A stretch of DNA of 34,925 nucleotides from Flavobacteriales bacterium (GCA_021296215.1 JAGWBA010000020.1:1-34925); one strand, 5' to 3'; positions 17,786 through 24,917 are shown, counted from the first letter of the stretch. Made by a program: numbers and translations. Notes: a model not told the origin generated them from the sequence alone.

Positions 17786-18145
17786 ATGAATAATCCAGTC
17801 GTATCCTTTTTACTTTCGCTCATCTTCTTCGGATTCGCATTCGGACTGGAAGGTACCGCCCTGCTTTTCACCTTTTCGGCCTTGGCCGGATTATTACCTC
17901 GGCGGCGATTACATTTTTCCCACTATTTCGGCGCCTCCGCTTTGGCACTCGTCGGAATGTTCCTGATATTCCCACCGAACGATCTACTCAGCGACCTTTT
18001 AGCAGAAGTCCTCGGACTCGGCTCGGTACACCCATTCATACTGGTCGCCTTCGTGAGCGCGTTGACCGCCACCTTAACGGCTATAGCCGTGAACCGACTC
18101 ACGCTTCCTTCCGAAAGGAAGAATAACCAATACATCGCACCATGA
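17786..18145 (+). CDS. Small integral membrane protein, unknown
   Basis: A 119-residue protein with three or four hydrophobic segments (about 5-20, 24-34, 48-62 and 80-100) and a basic RRRR stretch between the second and third. I do not recognise the family. The ATG at 17786 is one base after the acylase stop; upstream in-frame starts lie inside the acylase gene and are unlikely. The stop overlaps the start of the DUF962 gene as ATGA, so the two are probably translationally coupled. Confidence 0.7.
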   Translation: MNNPVVSFLLSLIFFGFAFGLEGTALLFTFSALAGLLPRRRLHFSHYFGASALALVGMFLIFPPNDLLSDLLAEVLGLGSVHPFILVAFVSALTATLTAIAVNRLTLPSERKNNQYIAP

Positions 18146-18624
18146 GAAGCATGCAACAATGGCTCGACGAATACAGTATGAGCCATCAAAATTCGACCAA
18201 CAAACTGATTCATTGGATTTGTGTTCCTCTGATTTTCTGGAGTATCTTGGGGTTGCTTTCCGGATTGCCTTCGGCACGATTAACATCGCTCGTGGCGGAG
18301 CCGTTTCAACCCTATGTTCATTGGGGTACTGCCCTCGTGCTGGTCGGGCTCATTTTTTACCTTCGCCTCAGTACCGCTATGTTTTTGGGGGTTGCTGCGT
18401 TTTCGTCTTTTTGCCTGTACGTGATCAAGTGGCTCAATCTTAACGTCGAAATGGCGGTTTGGCAAGTATCGTTGATCGTATTCGTATTGGCTTGGATCGG
18501 GCAATTCATCGGCCATAAGATCGAAGGTGCCAAACCCAGCTTTTTCAAGGAAGTGCAGTTCTTGTTAATAGGGCCTGCTTGGTTGATCGCGTTCATTTAT
18601 AAGAGTCTGGGGATCAAGTATTGA
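18142..18624 (+). CDS. DUF962 / Mpo1-like membrane protein
   Basis: A 160-residue membrane protein of the DUF962 family, named after yeast Mpo1 (YGL010w), an Fe(II)-dependent dioxygenase that alpha-oxidises 2-hydroxy fatty acids. Family marks are the N-terminal WLDEYSMSHQNSTNKLIHW with two His residues, and the C-terminal WIGQFIGHKIEGAKPSFFKE followed by FLLIGPAWLIAF. Four or so TM helices are predicted. Activity on lipids in bacteria is inferred only. It is the last gene of the DUF547-acylase operon, with a 4-base ATGA overlap with the gene before. A second heptamer/hairpin element follows. Confidence 0.87.
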   Translation: MRSMQQWLDEYSMSHQNSTNKLIHWICVPLIFWSILGLLSGLPSARLTSLVAEPFQPYVHWGTALVLVGLIFYLRLSTAMFLGVAAFSSFCLYVIKWLNLNVEMAVWQVSLIVFVLAWIGQFIGHKIEGAKPSFFKEVQFLLIGPAWLIAFIYKSLGIKY

Positions 18625-18669
18625 TGAAATTCTCAATGCTTAACGGAGTTTTAAGAATAGCGTGTTGAA

Positions 18670-18715
18670 AGTCCAGAACCTAGAGCAAACTAAGAGCTCA
18701 ACACTAAGACCTAAG
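18670..18715. repeat. Degenerate 7-base tandem repeat array (locus B)
   Basis: Units read AGTCCAG, AACCTAG, then after a 4-base offset AACTAAG, AGCTCAA, CACTAAG and ACCTAAG. They lie in the gap between the DUF962 and recQ genes, 45 bases after the DUF962 stop. Unit length and sequence match loci A and C. Confidence 0.72.
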
Positions 18716-18720
18716 CACCA

Positions 18721-18836
18721 GCGTATCGCCGCACGCATCTCTTGGAAAAATACTTTTTTCCTCCGGCAAAGCCAGAATTTTCCTTGCCAAGGCAAGATAT
18801 ACACGCTGTAAGCGAATCTACTTGTGCCGTGCACAA
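18721..18836. other. Hairpin series next to repeat locus B
   Basis: Successive short stem-loops: GCGT/ACGC (18721-18736), GGAAAAA-TACT-TTTTTCC (18744-18761), GGC-AAA-GCC (18765-18773), CTTGCC-AA-GGCAAG (18783-18796), CGCT-GTA-AGCG (18804-18814) and TTGTGC-CGT-GCACAA (18822-18836). AT-rich linkers of 7-9 bases separate the last four. Their order and spacing parallel the four hairpins at 14212-14290. It ends about 20 bases before the possible recQ promoter. Confidence 0.62.
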
Positions 18837-18858
18837 ATAGTTTTGCCCCAGGATTTCT

Positions 18859-18866
18859 TATGTTCG
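18859..18866 (+). promoter_or_regulatory. Possible -7 element of recQ
   Basis: TATGTTCG is one base off TAnnTTTG and ends 7 bases before the ATG at 18874, implying a very short leader. No properly spaced TTG is seen, so support is weak. Confidence 0.3.
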
Positions 18867-18873
18867 CTGAGTC

Positions 18874-20775
18874 ATGCCGAGTAATCAAAAGTCACCGCAG
18901 GAAGTCCTCCAAGAGTATTGGGGTTATCCAAATTTCCGGGAGCCACAAGGCGCTATTATCGAATCCGTTCTAAGCGGTCGCGACACCCTTGCCCTTATGC
19001 CTACGGGCGGGGGAAAATCACTTTGCTTTCAAGTGCCGACCCTTACGAGGAGCGGAATGACCCTGGTCATCAGTCCACTCATTGCACTGATGAATGATCA
19101 GGTGAAAAATTTGAATGACCGAGGCATCCGCGCTGTGGCACTCACCTCGGAGCTCGATGCAAGACAGGTCGATATTGCTCTCGAAAATTGCATGTCGGGC
19201 GCCGTACCTTTTTTATACCTGTCTCCCGAGCGGCTTCGGACCGAAATAGTCAGAATGCGCTTGCCTCAAATGAAGATCACTATGATCGCCGTAGACGAAG
19301 CGCATTGTATTAGTGAATGGGGGTATGATTTCAGGCCGTCGTATCGATTGATCCGTGAAGTGCGCGATGCTCTACCCAACATACCCGTTTTGGCCCTTAC
19401 GGCATCCGCGACACCAGAAGTCGTTGACGATATTCAAGAACAGCTCGATTTCAAATCACCCCACGTCATACGCAAGAGTTTCGGACGTCCAAACCTCGCA
19501 TATAGGGTTTGGCCTACCAGAGATAAATACGGAGCTGTCACGGCTCTCTTGAAAAAACATTCGGGCGCCGGAGTCATCTATGTCCGCAATCGAAGAAAAA
19601 CGCAGGAAATCGCTTCATTCCTACAACGTCGCGGAATTCCTGCAACGTACTACCATGCAGGACTGGACGCAATGGAGAAGCAATCGAGGCAAGATTCATG
19701 GACGCGAAACGATACGCGTGTGATCGTGGCAACGAATGCCTTTGGAATGGGCATCGATAAACCCGACGTTCGTTGGGTGCTACACTGGGAGCCTGCGGAC
19801 TGTATCGAAAGCTACTTTCAAGAAGCCGGTCGAGCAGGACGTGATGGCAATGAAGCCGTATCGTATGTCTTGTACGACCAACGTGACGGCCAAGAGCTTC
19901 ACGAGCGATATGTAGAGCGGTTGGTGACCGAAAGAGAGGTGCATCGGCATTACGAAGCGCTGATGAACTACTTGCACTTGCCCATTGGCAGCGGTGCAGA
20001 CCAGAGCTACGATATTGACTTAAAAGAGTTCTCGAAACACTACGACTTCGATTTGTACGGGGTATATCAGACCATAGACCTGCTTGAGAAAGACGGGTTC
20101 TGGCATTTGAGTGATGGATACAAGGAGCGATCCTTTTTGCGGATCACCGTTGATCACCGATCCCTTTATGAAACCAGGTTGAAGAATAGCCCGGTCGACC
20201 GTCTCATTCAACTACTGCTTAGGAGTCATCCGGGAATCACCGAAGAGGGGTCGCATATCGACGAGAATCGCATGGCCGCTCGGCTCGGTGTAAGCACGGC
20301 TGCCATCCGCAAAGAGCTCGAGATAGGCAACAAGGAGCAGCGATGGGAATACAAGGGGCGACCCGAAGCAGACCGTCTTTGGATGATGATCCCACGGCAA
20401 GACACCCGACATTTGCCTTGGAATCGAAAGGCGCTTTCGGAACTGAGAAAGCGGAAGGAAGAACGCATTGGATCAATGATCGATTATCTAGAAAGCCAAG
20501 AAGGATGTAGAAATCAACTCCTTCTCTCCTACTTCGGGGAAAAAGAAACCGAACCTTGCGGAAAATGCGACCTTTGTCTGAAATCGGAGGATCTGGACGA
20601 AACAGTACTCTTGGATTATTTAAAGGCTGCTACACGGGAATGGAATGATGTAATGGCCGAGTTCCCAGGAATGGACGAAGAAATAAGTCAGTGGCTTCGA
20701 GTACAAGTGGAATCCGGAATGGTTCGCTGGGAAGGCCCGGAACTGGTGGTACTGAAAACTGGCTCCTCGAACTAA
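18874..20775 (+). CDS. recQ: RecQ family ATP-dependent DNA helicase
   Basis: A 633-residue superfamily 2 3'-to-5' DNA helicase for recombination and fork repair. Motif 0 (YWGYPNFREPQGAIIESVL) precedes Walker A MPTGGGKS near residue 43, DEAH at about 142 and the helicase C motifs FGMGIDKPDVRWV and QEAGRAGRDG. The RecQ zinc domain carries Cys near 545 (GCRNQLL) and the CGKCDLC cluster near 562-568. A winged-helix segment lies between the helicase core and the zinc cysteines in this order as read, and no HRDC domain is evident at the C terminus. The stop codon TAA at 20773-20775 is part of the first unit of a 7-base repeat array, so the true ancestral C terminus may have been altered. Confidence 0.92.
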   Translation: MPSNQKSPQEVLQEYWGYPNFREPQGAIIESVLSGRDTLALMPTGGGKSLCFQVPTLTRSGMTLVISPLIALMNDQVKNLNDRGIRAVALTSELDARQVDIALENCMSGAVPFLYLSPERLRTEIVRMRLPQMKITMIAVDEAHCISEWGYDFRPSYRLIREVRDALPNIPVLALTASATPEVVDDIQEQLDFKSPHVIRKSFGRPNLAYRVWPTRDKYGAVTALLKKHSGAGVIYVRNRRKTQEIASFLQRRGIPATYYHAGLDAMEKQSRQDSWTRNDTRVIVATNAFGMGIDKPDVRWVLHWEPADCIESYFQEAGRAGRDGNEAVSYVLYDQRDGQELHERYVERLVTEREVHRHYEALMNYLHLPIGSGADQSYDIDLKEFSKHYDFDLYGVYQTIDLLEKDGFWHLSDGYKERSFLRITVDHRSLYETRLKNSPVDRLIQLLLRSHPGITEEGSHIDENRMAARLGVSTAAIRKELEIGNKEQRWEYKGRPEADRLWMMIPRQDTRHLPWNRKALSELRKRKEERIGSMIDYLESQEGCRNQLLLSYFGEKETEPCGKCDLCLKSEDLDETVLLDYLKAATREWNDVMAEFPGMDEEISQWLRVQVESGMVRWEGPELVVLKTGSSN

Positions 20776-20804
20776 GAACTCAAAACTAAGAACTAAGAAC
20801 TTTG
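20770..20804. repeat. Perfect-phase 7-base tandem repeat array (locus C)
   Basis: Five contiguous units without phase shift: AACTAAG, AACTCAA, AACTAAG, AACTAAG and AACTTTG. The recQ stop (TAA, 20773-20775) is in unit one and the fmt start (TTG, 20802-20804) is in unit five. No hairpin series is attached here. Confidence 0.85.
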
Positions 20805-21734
20805 AGAATAGTATTCATGGGCACCCCGGAGTTCGCCGTGGCAACTTTGGAGACCATATATAGTAGCAAACACGAGGTTGTAGGGGTTGTTACCGCTCCG
20901 GACCGACCAGCTGGAAGAGGTCGGAAGCTTCGATCTTCCGCGGTGAAAGAATACGCGGTTAATAAAGGTATCCCTCTTGCACAACCCGAAAAACTTCGGG
21001 ATGAGTCGTTCGTTGATCAACTTCGGGAATGGGCGCCAGAGGCTATAGTGGTAGTGGCGTTTCGGATGTTACCCAAGATCGTCTGGAGTTTACCGTCAAA
21101 AGGAACGTTTAATGTTCACGCGTCGCTTTTACCCCAGTACCGTGGAGCAGCACCCATTAATTGGGCTTTGATCAATGGAGAAGAAAAGATCGGGGTTACC
21201 ACGTTCCTTTTGGACGAAGAAATCGATACGGGAAACATTCTGTTACAATCAGAAGAACCCATTTCGGAAGACGACCTTCTGGAAGACCTGTACGATCGCC
21301 TAATGGAGCGCGGCGCCAAGTTAGCTTTGGAGACTTTGGATGGATTAGAAAAAGGAACACTAGAGCCGAAGCCCCAGAAAGCTTCTGCGGAACTCAGGCC
21401 TGCACCTAAGTTAAATACAGAAACCGGGCACTTGGATTGGTCGGCTTCATCCCGGGAAATACACAACCTGGTTCGCGGATTATCTCCTATCCCCGGAGCT
21501 TGGACCGAAATGATCAATGGCGAGGAAAGAGTTAAGGTAAAGGTGTATCGAACCCATCCTGCCGTAGGCAGTAAACCTATTGGGGAGGCATATGTGGAAG
21601 GAAAATCCCTGTATGTAGGTTGCGGTGAAGGCCTTTTGGAGGTTCTGGAATTGCAGCCGGCGGGCAAAAAAAGGATGGCCGCGCGTGATTTTATCAATGG
21701 TTTGGGAGGTGAAAAGTCGCTTAAATTCGCCTGA
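20802..21734 (+). CDS. fmt: Methionyl-tRNA formyltransferase
   Basis: Formylates initiator Met-tRNA using 10-formyl-THF; 310 residues, the usual length. The catalytic residues are N104 and H106 in FNVHASLLPQYRGAAP and D142 in EEIDTGNILL, and the C-terminal OB-like domain starts near 205. The start is TTG at 20802, giving MRIVFMGTPEFAV, which matches the family N terminus exactly; the frame is closed by TAA at 20787-20789 and the next ATG (20817) would remove the first beta strand. The TTG belongs to the last unit of the 7-base array, 26 bases after the recQ stop. An ATG-to-TTG change or replacement by the repeat is therefore possible, and expression may be reduced. Confidence 0.94.
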   Translation: MRIVFMGTPEFAVATLETIYSSKHEVVGVVTAPDRPAGRGRKLRSSAVKEYAVNKGIPLAQPEKLRDESFVDQLREWAPEAIVVVAFRMLPKIVWSLPSKGTFNVHASLLPQYRGAAPINWALINGEEKIGVTTFLLDEEIDTGNILLQSEEPISEDDLLEDLYDRLMERGAKLALETLDGLEKGTLEPKPQKASAELRPAPKLNTETGHLDWSASSREIHNLVRGLSPIPGAWTEMINGEERVKVKVYRTHPAVGSKPIGEAYVEGKSLYVGCGEGLLEVLELQPAGKKRMAARDFINGLGGEKSLKFA

Positions 21735-21820
21735 AACCCGCACCAGCACTACGATTAGAGCGTGTTTATTAACAATTTGCCGCAATTATCAACAAAATAG
21801 GGGGATTGTAGGGGCAAATC

Positions 21821-21850
21821 TTGCGTAAACCCGCTACAAGTCTAACTTTG
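21821..21850 (+). promoter_or_regulatory. Promoter of the HU gene (Bacteroidota type)
   Basis: TTG (21821-21823), a 19-base spacer, then TAACTTTG (21843-21850) fit the consensus exactly. The predicted leader to the ATG at 21903 is about 45-48 bases, AT-rich. Confidence 0.82.
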
Positions 21851-21902
21851 TAAGGCATTGGAACCAAAAACAATAATGTTTAACCTTTAATTTCGATTTG
21901 TT

Positions 21903-22175
21903 ATGAACAAAGCTGACTTGATCGATGCTATGGCGGAAGACGCCGGAATCTCAAAAGCCGCTGCTAAAAAAGCATTGGACTCTTTCACTGACAATGTATC
22001 TGCTGCCCTTAAAAAAGGCGGGCGTATCTCATTGGTAGGATTCGGTTCTTTCTCAGTATCAAAGCGCAACGCTCGCGAAGGTCGCAACCCACAAACGGGA
22101 GCTACCATCAAAATCCCAGCTAAAAACGTAGTGAAGTTCAAAGCTGGTGCTGACTTGAACAGCAAAGTGAACTAA
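21903..22175 (+). CDS. hup: HU family DNA-binding protein
   Basis: A 90-residue histone-like protein that binds and bends DNA as a dimer. It has the HU pattern: MNKADLIDAMAEDAGISKA, LKKGGRISLVGFGSFSV, and the DNA-clamping arm RNPQTGATIKIPA with the intercalating Pro, ending in VVKFKAGADL. Length is standard. It has its own strong promoter and a strong terminator, so it is a single-gene unit, as is usual for abundant nucleoid proteins. Confidence 0.97.
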   Translation: MNKADLIDAMAEDAGISKAAAKKALDSFTDNVSAALKKGGRISLVGFGSFSVSKRNAREGRNPQTGATIKIPAKNVVKFKAGADLNSKVN

Positions 22176-22194
22176 GAAATTCGCTGACTGAATG

Positions 22195-22222
22195 AAAAAC
22201 CCCGCAGCAGCGGGGTTTTTTT
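22195..22222 (+). terminator. Terminator of the HU gene
   Basis: Perfect 11-bp stem AAAAACCCCGC/GCGGGGTTTTT with an AGCA loop and a continued T-run, 20 bases after the HU stop. Convergent pdxH ends at 22250, so it may also act on that transcript. Confidence 0.93.
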
Positions 22223-22249
22223 ATGCTTGGAAGTGACGTTTTGCGAATA

Positions 22250-22891
22250 TCACGGCGCTAAACGCTCAACCGCCCATCCGGCCCCTTCGGGCCGATAGCG
22301 GAAGCGGTCGTGCAGCCGGCTCCCACGCCCCTGCCAGAATTCGAATTCTACCGGAGTTATGGCATATCCTCCCCAGTGGGCCGGGCGCTCGATTGCGGAT
22401 CCATCCGGATACTCTCTTTGCAACTGCTTCCATCGGTCTTCAAGCCAGTCGCGACTCTGAATGATATTGCTTTGAGGTGAGGCCAATGCTCCGAGCCGGC
22501 TTCCGTAAGGGCGCGATTTGAAGTATTCATCCGAAGTCTCGGGCTTCACGCGTTCTACCGTTCCCAAAATACGAACCTGACGCTCGAGCTGGCGCCAGAA
22601 AAAAGTCATGGCTACTTTGGGATGACGCGCCAATTCTGCGCCCTTTTCGCTATTGTAGTTCGTGTAGAAAACGAACTTGCCCTCTTCTATTCCCTTGAGC
22701 AATACTACCCGGGCTGTTGGAAAGGCGCGATCGTTAATGGTACTCAAGGTAAAGGCATTTGCATCGAACACGTTCATGCTCGTGATCTGTTCGAACCATT
22801 TTTCGAATTGAGCCAATGGTTCCGATTCAAGATCCGACTTATGGAGGCTTCCTCTAGTATATTCTTCCCGCATATCGGCCAACGTACCCAT
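22250..22891 (-). CDS. pdxH: Pyridoxamine 5'-phosphate oxidase
   Basis: FMN-dependent oxidase converting pyridoxine or pyridoxamine 5'-phosphate to pyridoxal 5'-phosphate; 213 residues, typical length. It starts MGTLADMREEYTRGSLHKSDL (family pattern MREYxxxxLxxxDL) and contains FYTNYNSEKGAELARHP, QVRILGTVERV, SRPYGSRLGALAS and the C-terminal signature EFWQGRGSRLHDR with the phosphate- and FMN-binding Arg and His residues. Its -7 element overlaps the promoter region of divergent yqgE. Confidence 0.97.
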   Translation of the reverse strand: MGTLADMREEYTRGSLHKSDLESEPLAQFEKWFEQITSMNVFDANAFTLSTINDRAFPTARVVLLKGIEEGKFVFYTNYNSEKGAELARHPKVAMTFFWRQLERQVRILGTVERVKPETSDEYFKSRPYGSRLGALASPQSNIIQSRDWLEDRWKQLQREYPDGSAIERPAHWGGYAITPVEFEFWQGRGSRLHDRFRYRPEGAGWAVERLAP

Positions 22892-22922
22892 AGTATCTGA
22901 TTTATCGTTATTATCCTGTTAA

Positions 22923-22930
22923 CAAATATA
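22923..22930 (-). promoter_or_regulatory. -7 promoter element of pdxH
   Basis: Minus-strand TATATTTG matches TAnnTTTG exactly, 31 bases before the ATG at 22891. A -33 TTG at the right spacing is not obvious. It sits 10 bases from the -33 element of the divergent yqgE promoter. Confidence 0.55.
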
Positions 22931-22940
22931 CGATGTGTGC

Positions 22941-22972
22941 TTTGGAATGTTTACCCCGTCCCGCTACATTCG
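22941..22972 (+). promoter_or_regulatory. Promoter of yqgE, placed directly before its start
   Basis: TTTG (22941-22944), 20 bases, then TACATTCG (22965-22972), one base off consensus. The start codons ATG at 22976 and 22979 follow within 3-6 bases, so the transcript would be leaderless or nearly so. Confidence 0.6.
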
Positions 22973-22978
22973 TTTATG

Positions 22979-23548
22979 ATGAACCGTCATACGCCCATAA
23001 AGAAGGCCCGACAAGGCCGGTATCTCATTGCGGAACCCATGTTGCTCGATCAGAGTTTCAACAGAACCGTGGTTCTGCTGACCGAGTACAACGAAGAAGG
23101 ATTTGTTGGTTTTGTTCTCAACAAACCGATGGATCTTTACATTCACGAACTGGTACCGGAGTTGCCCGAAAGTGATTTCCCCGTATTCTTCGGAGGTCCC
23201 GTGCAGAACGACAGCATTTTCTACGTTCACACGCTGGGAAGCCGCGTCAGCGGATCACTTCATATCGCTGGTGACTTGTATTGGGGTGGTGATTTCGACG
23301 AGCTAAAGGCTCTGATGCATTCGGGTTCGGTGAATCCTCAAGAGATTCGTTTTTTCATGGGCTACAGTGGTTGGAGTCCCCGTCAACTGGAGGGCGAACT
23401 CGAAGAAAAAAGCTGGGTAGTGCTCGAAGCGGGTTCCATTGACCCATTGAACGATGCCCCAGGAACCATGTGGAAAAAGGTGCTGTTGCACTTGGGCGAC
23501 GACTACAAGATCTGGGCAAACGCCCCTAAAGACCCTATGCTCAATTAA
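22979..23548 (+). CDS. YqgE/AlgH family protein
   Basis: A 189-residue protein of the UPF0301 (YqgE/AlgH) family, cytoplasmic and without proven biochemical function. Family motifs: RYLIAEPMLLDQSFNRTVVLL, EGFVGFVLNKPM, FFGGPVQNDSIFYVHT, FFMGYSGWSPRQLEGELEE and SWVVLEA. The ATG at 22979 (or 22976) follows the family N terminus; the frame is open to 22937, but that would extend through the promoter. Its stop overlaps the stop of the convergent aminotransferase gene by sharing TTAA at 23545-23548. Confidence 0.9.
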   Translation: MNRHTPIKKARQGRYLIAEPMLLDQSFNRTVVLLTEYNEEGFVGFVLNKPMDLYIHELVPELPESDFPVFFGGPVQNDSIFYVHTLGSRVSGSLHIAGDLYWGGDFDELKALMHSGSVNPQEIRFFMGYSGWSPRQLEGELEEKSWVVLEAGSIDPLNDAPGTMWKKVLLHLGDDYKIWANAPKDPMLN

Positions 23549-24381
23549 GTGAGGGCCGTGTTGAGGTGCCGAGCCACGGCCTGAGCTTCGCTATTTTCGT
23601 ACGACTTCTTTCTATACTGTTGCACCCACTCAATGCCGCGAATGGTATTCGTAAGCCACACCTCGTCGACCCGCTGAAGCTCAAATGGTGTGATCTCCGT
23701 CTCCTCGGCCTCGTAGCCCCATTTGGGTAACCACTTCAGCAAATTCGCCCTCAAAACACCTTTCACACAGCCTTGGGACAGCGCGGGAGTCTTGATGGTT
23801 TTTCCCTTGACTAGCCAAATATTGCTACTCACGGCTTCTACCAAATGCTTGTGCTCGTTGATCAGAAAGCAATCGTCGAATCCGTTCTCCCGGGCAAAGA
23901 TCCCGGCGAGGATATACACTTGTGCGCTGGCCGATTTTAAATTCGAGAGTAGTCCGGTGGGTTTCACATGGTCCTGAAAGAGTTGCATGATCTTCCCTGC
24001 CTGCGGCAAGATGTACTCATCATCGACCAAAGGATAACATTCTACCAGGTAGCTCACCTCGCTTGTTTCGGGAACGTAGCCACCGCCACCATTTCGGAAT
24101 ACAGTAAATCGTATGCGCGCTGCGCCTTGCTCTAGCGCATTGGCGTCTAACGTTGTAAGTATCTCTTGCTCGAGGTGCTCAGGCGACCAGCTAATGGGGA
24201 TATTCATGCGCAGAATGCGCATATCGCTCATTAAGCGAAAGTAGTGGTCTTCCCAGAAGAGGATCTTCCCGCGAGCGAATTTAATGGTCTCAAAAACCCC
24301 ATCGGCGAATCGAAAGCTGCGATTCGAAGGGGACAACCGTACTTCCACATCGGGCCGCAAGGCCCCATTAAAATTGATCAT
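23545..24381 (-). CDS. Class IV aminotransferase (PabC/IlvE fold)
   Basis: PLP enzyme of fold type IV, 278 residues, related to 4-amino-4-deoxychorismate lyase, branched-chain and D-amino-acid aminotransferases. Motifs: RSFRFADGVFETIKF near the N terminus, the arginine-rich RIRFTVFRNGGGG, the lysine in LLSNLKSASAQVYILA expected to bind PLP, and LVEAVSSNIWLVKGK followed by TPALSQGCVKGVLR. The neighbourhood does not decide between folate synthesis (PabC) and amino-acid use. I chose ATG 24381 (MINFNGAL, the family start); an ATG at 24396 adds five residues. Either way the start overlaps the 3' end of the phosphatase gene (14 or 29 bases), so the pair is probably translationally coupled. Confidence 0.88.
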   Translation of the reverse strand: MINFNGALRPDVEVRLSPSNRSFRFADGVFETIKFARGKILFWEDHYFRLMSDMRILRMNIPISWSPEHLEQEILTTLDANALEQGAARIRFTVFRNGGGGYVPETSEVSYLVECYPLVDDEYILPQAGKIMQLFQDHVKPTGLLSNLKSASAQVYILAGIFARENGFDDCFLINEHKHLVEAVSSNIWLVKGKTIKTPALSQGCVKGVLRANLLKWLPKWGYEAEETEITPFELQRVDEVWLTNTIRGIEWVQQYRKKSYENSEAQAVARHLNTALT

Positions 24382-24853
24382 CGCTAAATACGTCATTTAG
24401 GTTTGAGTTCACCGGGACGAGGATCCCGGGAACTCCTGCCGCCGCCGCGCAATCGATGTCGCGCTGCTTGTCACCGATCATGACCGATGCCGATGCATCG
24501 ACCTCGAACCGTGCCAAGGCCTTTTCCACCATAATGGATCCCGGCTTTCTGGACAAGGAGCGCGTGTAATCGTCGTGGTAAGGGCTGTAATATATCTCCG
24601 TCAATTGAACGCCGTGGGCTTCGAAATGTGCACTCATTCGGCGGTGAATATCCTCAACCGTCTCGAGAGAATAGCGACCCTTGGCGACGCCACCTTGATT
24701 GGTGATCAAGATGAGCAGGTAACCTTGATCTTGTCGCTTTTTGAGAAACGACTCGATACCGGGTAAAAAAGTGAATTCGTCCCAAGATGTGGTGTAGTCT
24801 CCGGGGTCGTGGTTTATAACTCCATCGCGATCCAAGAACAAGGCTTTATTCAT
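24368..24853 (-). CDS. HAD-family phosphatase, GmhB-like (D-glycero-D-manno-heptose bisphosphatase type)
   Basis: A 161-residue HAD-IIIA phosphatase. The nucleophile motif is LFLDRDGVINHD (residues 5-16), motif II is ILITNQGG, the Lys is in SRKPG and motif IV is VMIGDKQRDIDCA. Overall this matches GmhB and histidinol-phosphatase-like enzymes. GmhB normally holds a structural zinc through a Cys-x-His and a Cys-x-Cys-Arg-Lys-Pro loop; here the same region reads YYSPYHDDYTRSLSRKPG, without the cysteines. It is therefore a zinc-free variant, and the exact substrate (heptose bisphosphate or another sugar phosphate) is open. It is the first gene of a pair with the class IV aminotransferase. Confidence 0.85.
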   Translation of the reverse strand: MNKALFLDRDGVINHDPGDYTTSWDEFTFLPGIESFLKKRQDQGYLLILITNQGGVAKGRYSLETVEDIHRRMSAHFEAHGVQLTEIYYSPYHDDYTRSLSRKPGSIMVEKALARFEVDASASVMIGDKQRDIDCAAAAGVPGILVPVNSNLNDVFSDDQF

Positions 24854-24865
24854 GCCGTAAAAGTA

Positions 24866-24897
24866 AGAAAGCCCCGAAACAACGTTCCGGGGCCTTC
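24866..24897 (-). terminator. Hairpin between the phosphatase and esterase genes
   Basis: GCCCCG (24871-24876) pairs with CGGGGC (24888-24893), extended by AA/TT. Read on the minus strand it follows the stop of the secreted esterase (24918) and ends in CTTTCTTAC, so it should terminate the TonB receptor/esterase transcript before the phosphatase gene. Confidence 0.75.
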
Positions 24898-24917
24898 CAA
24901 TTAATTCTTGACGTTCC

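Noticed and set aside
14144-18715. CRISPR array
   Set aside because: Units are 7 bases, contiguous, degenerate and without unique spacers; no cas genes are present.
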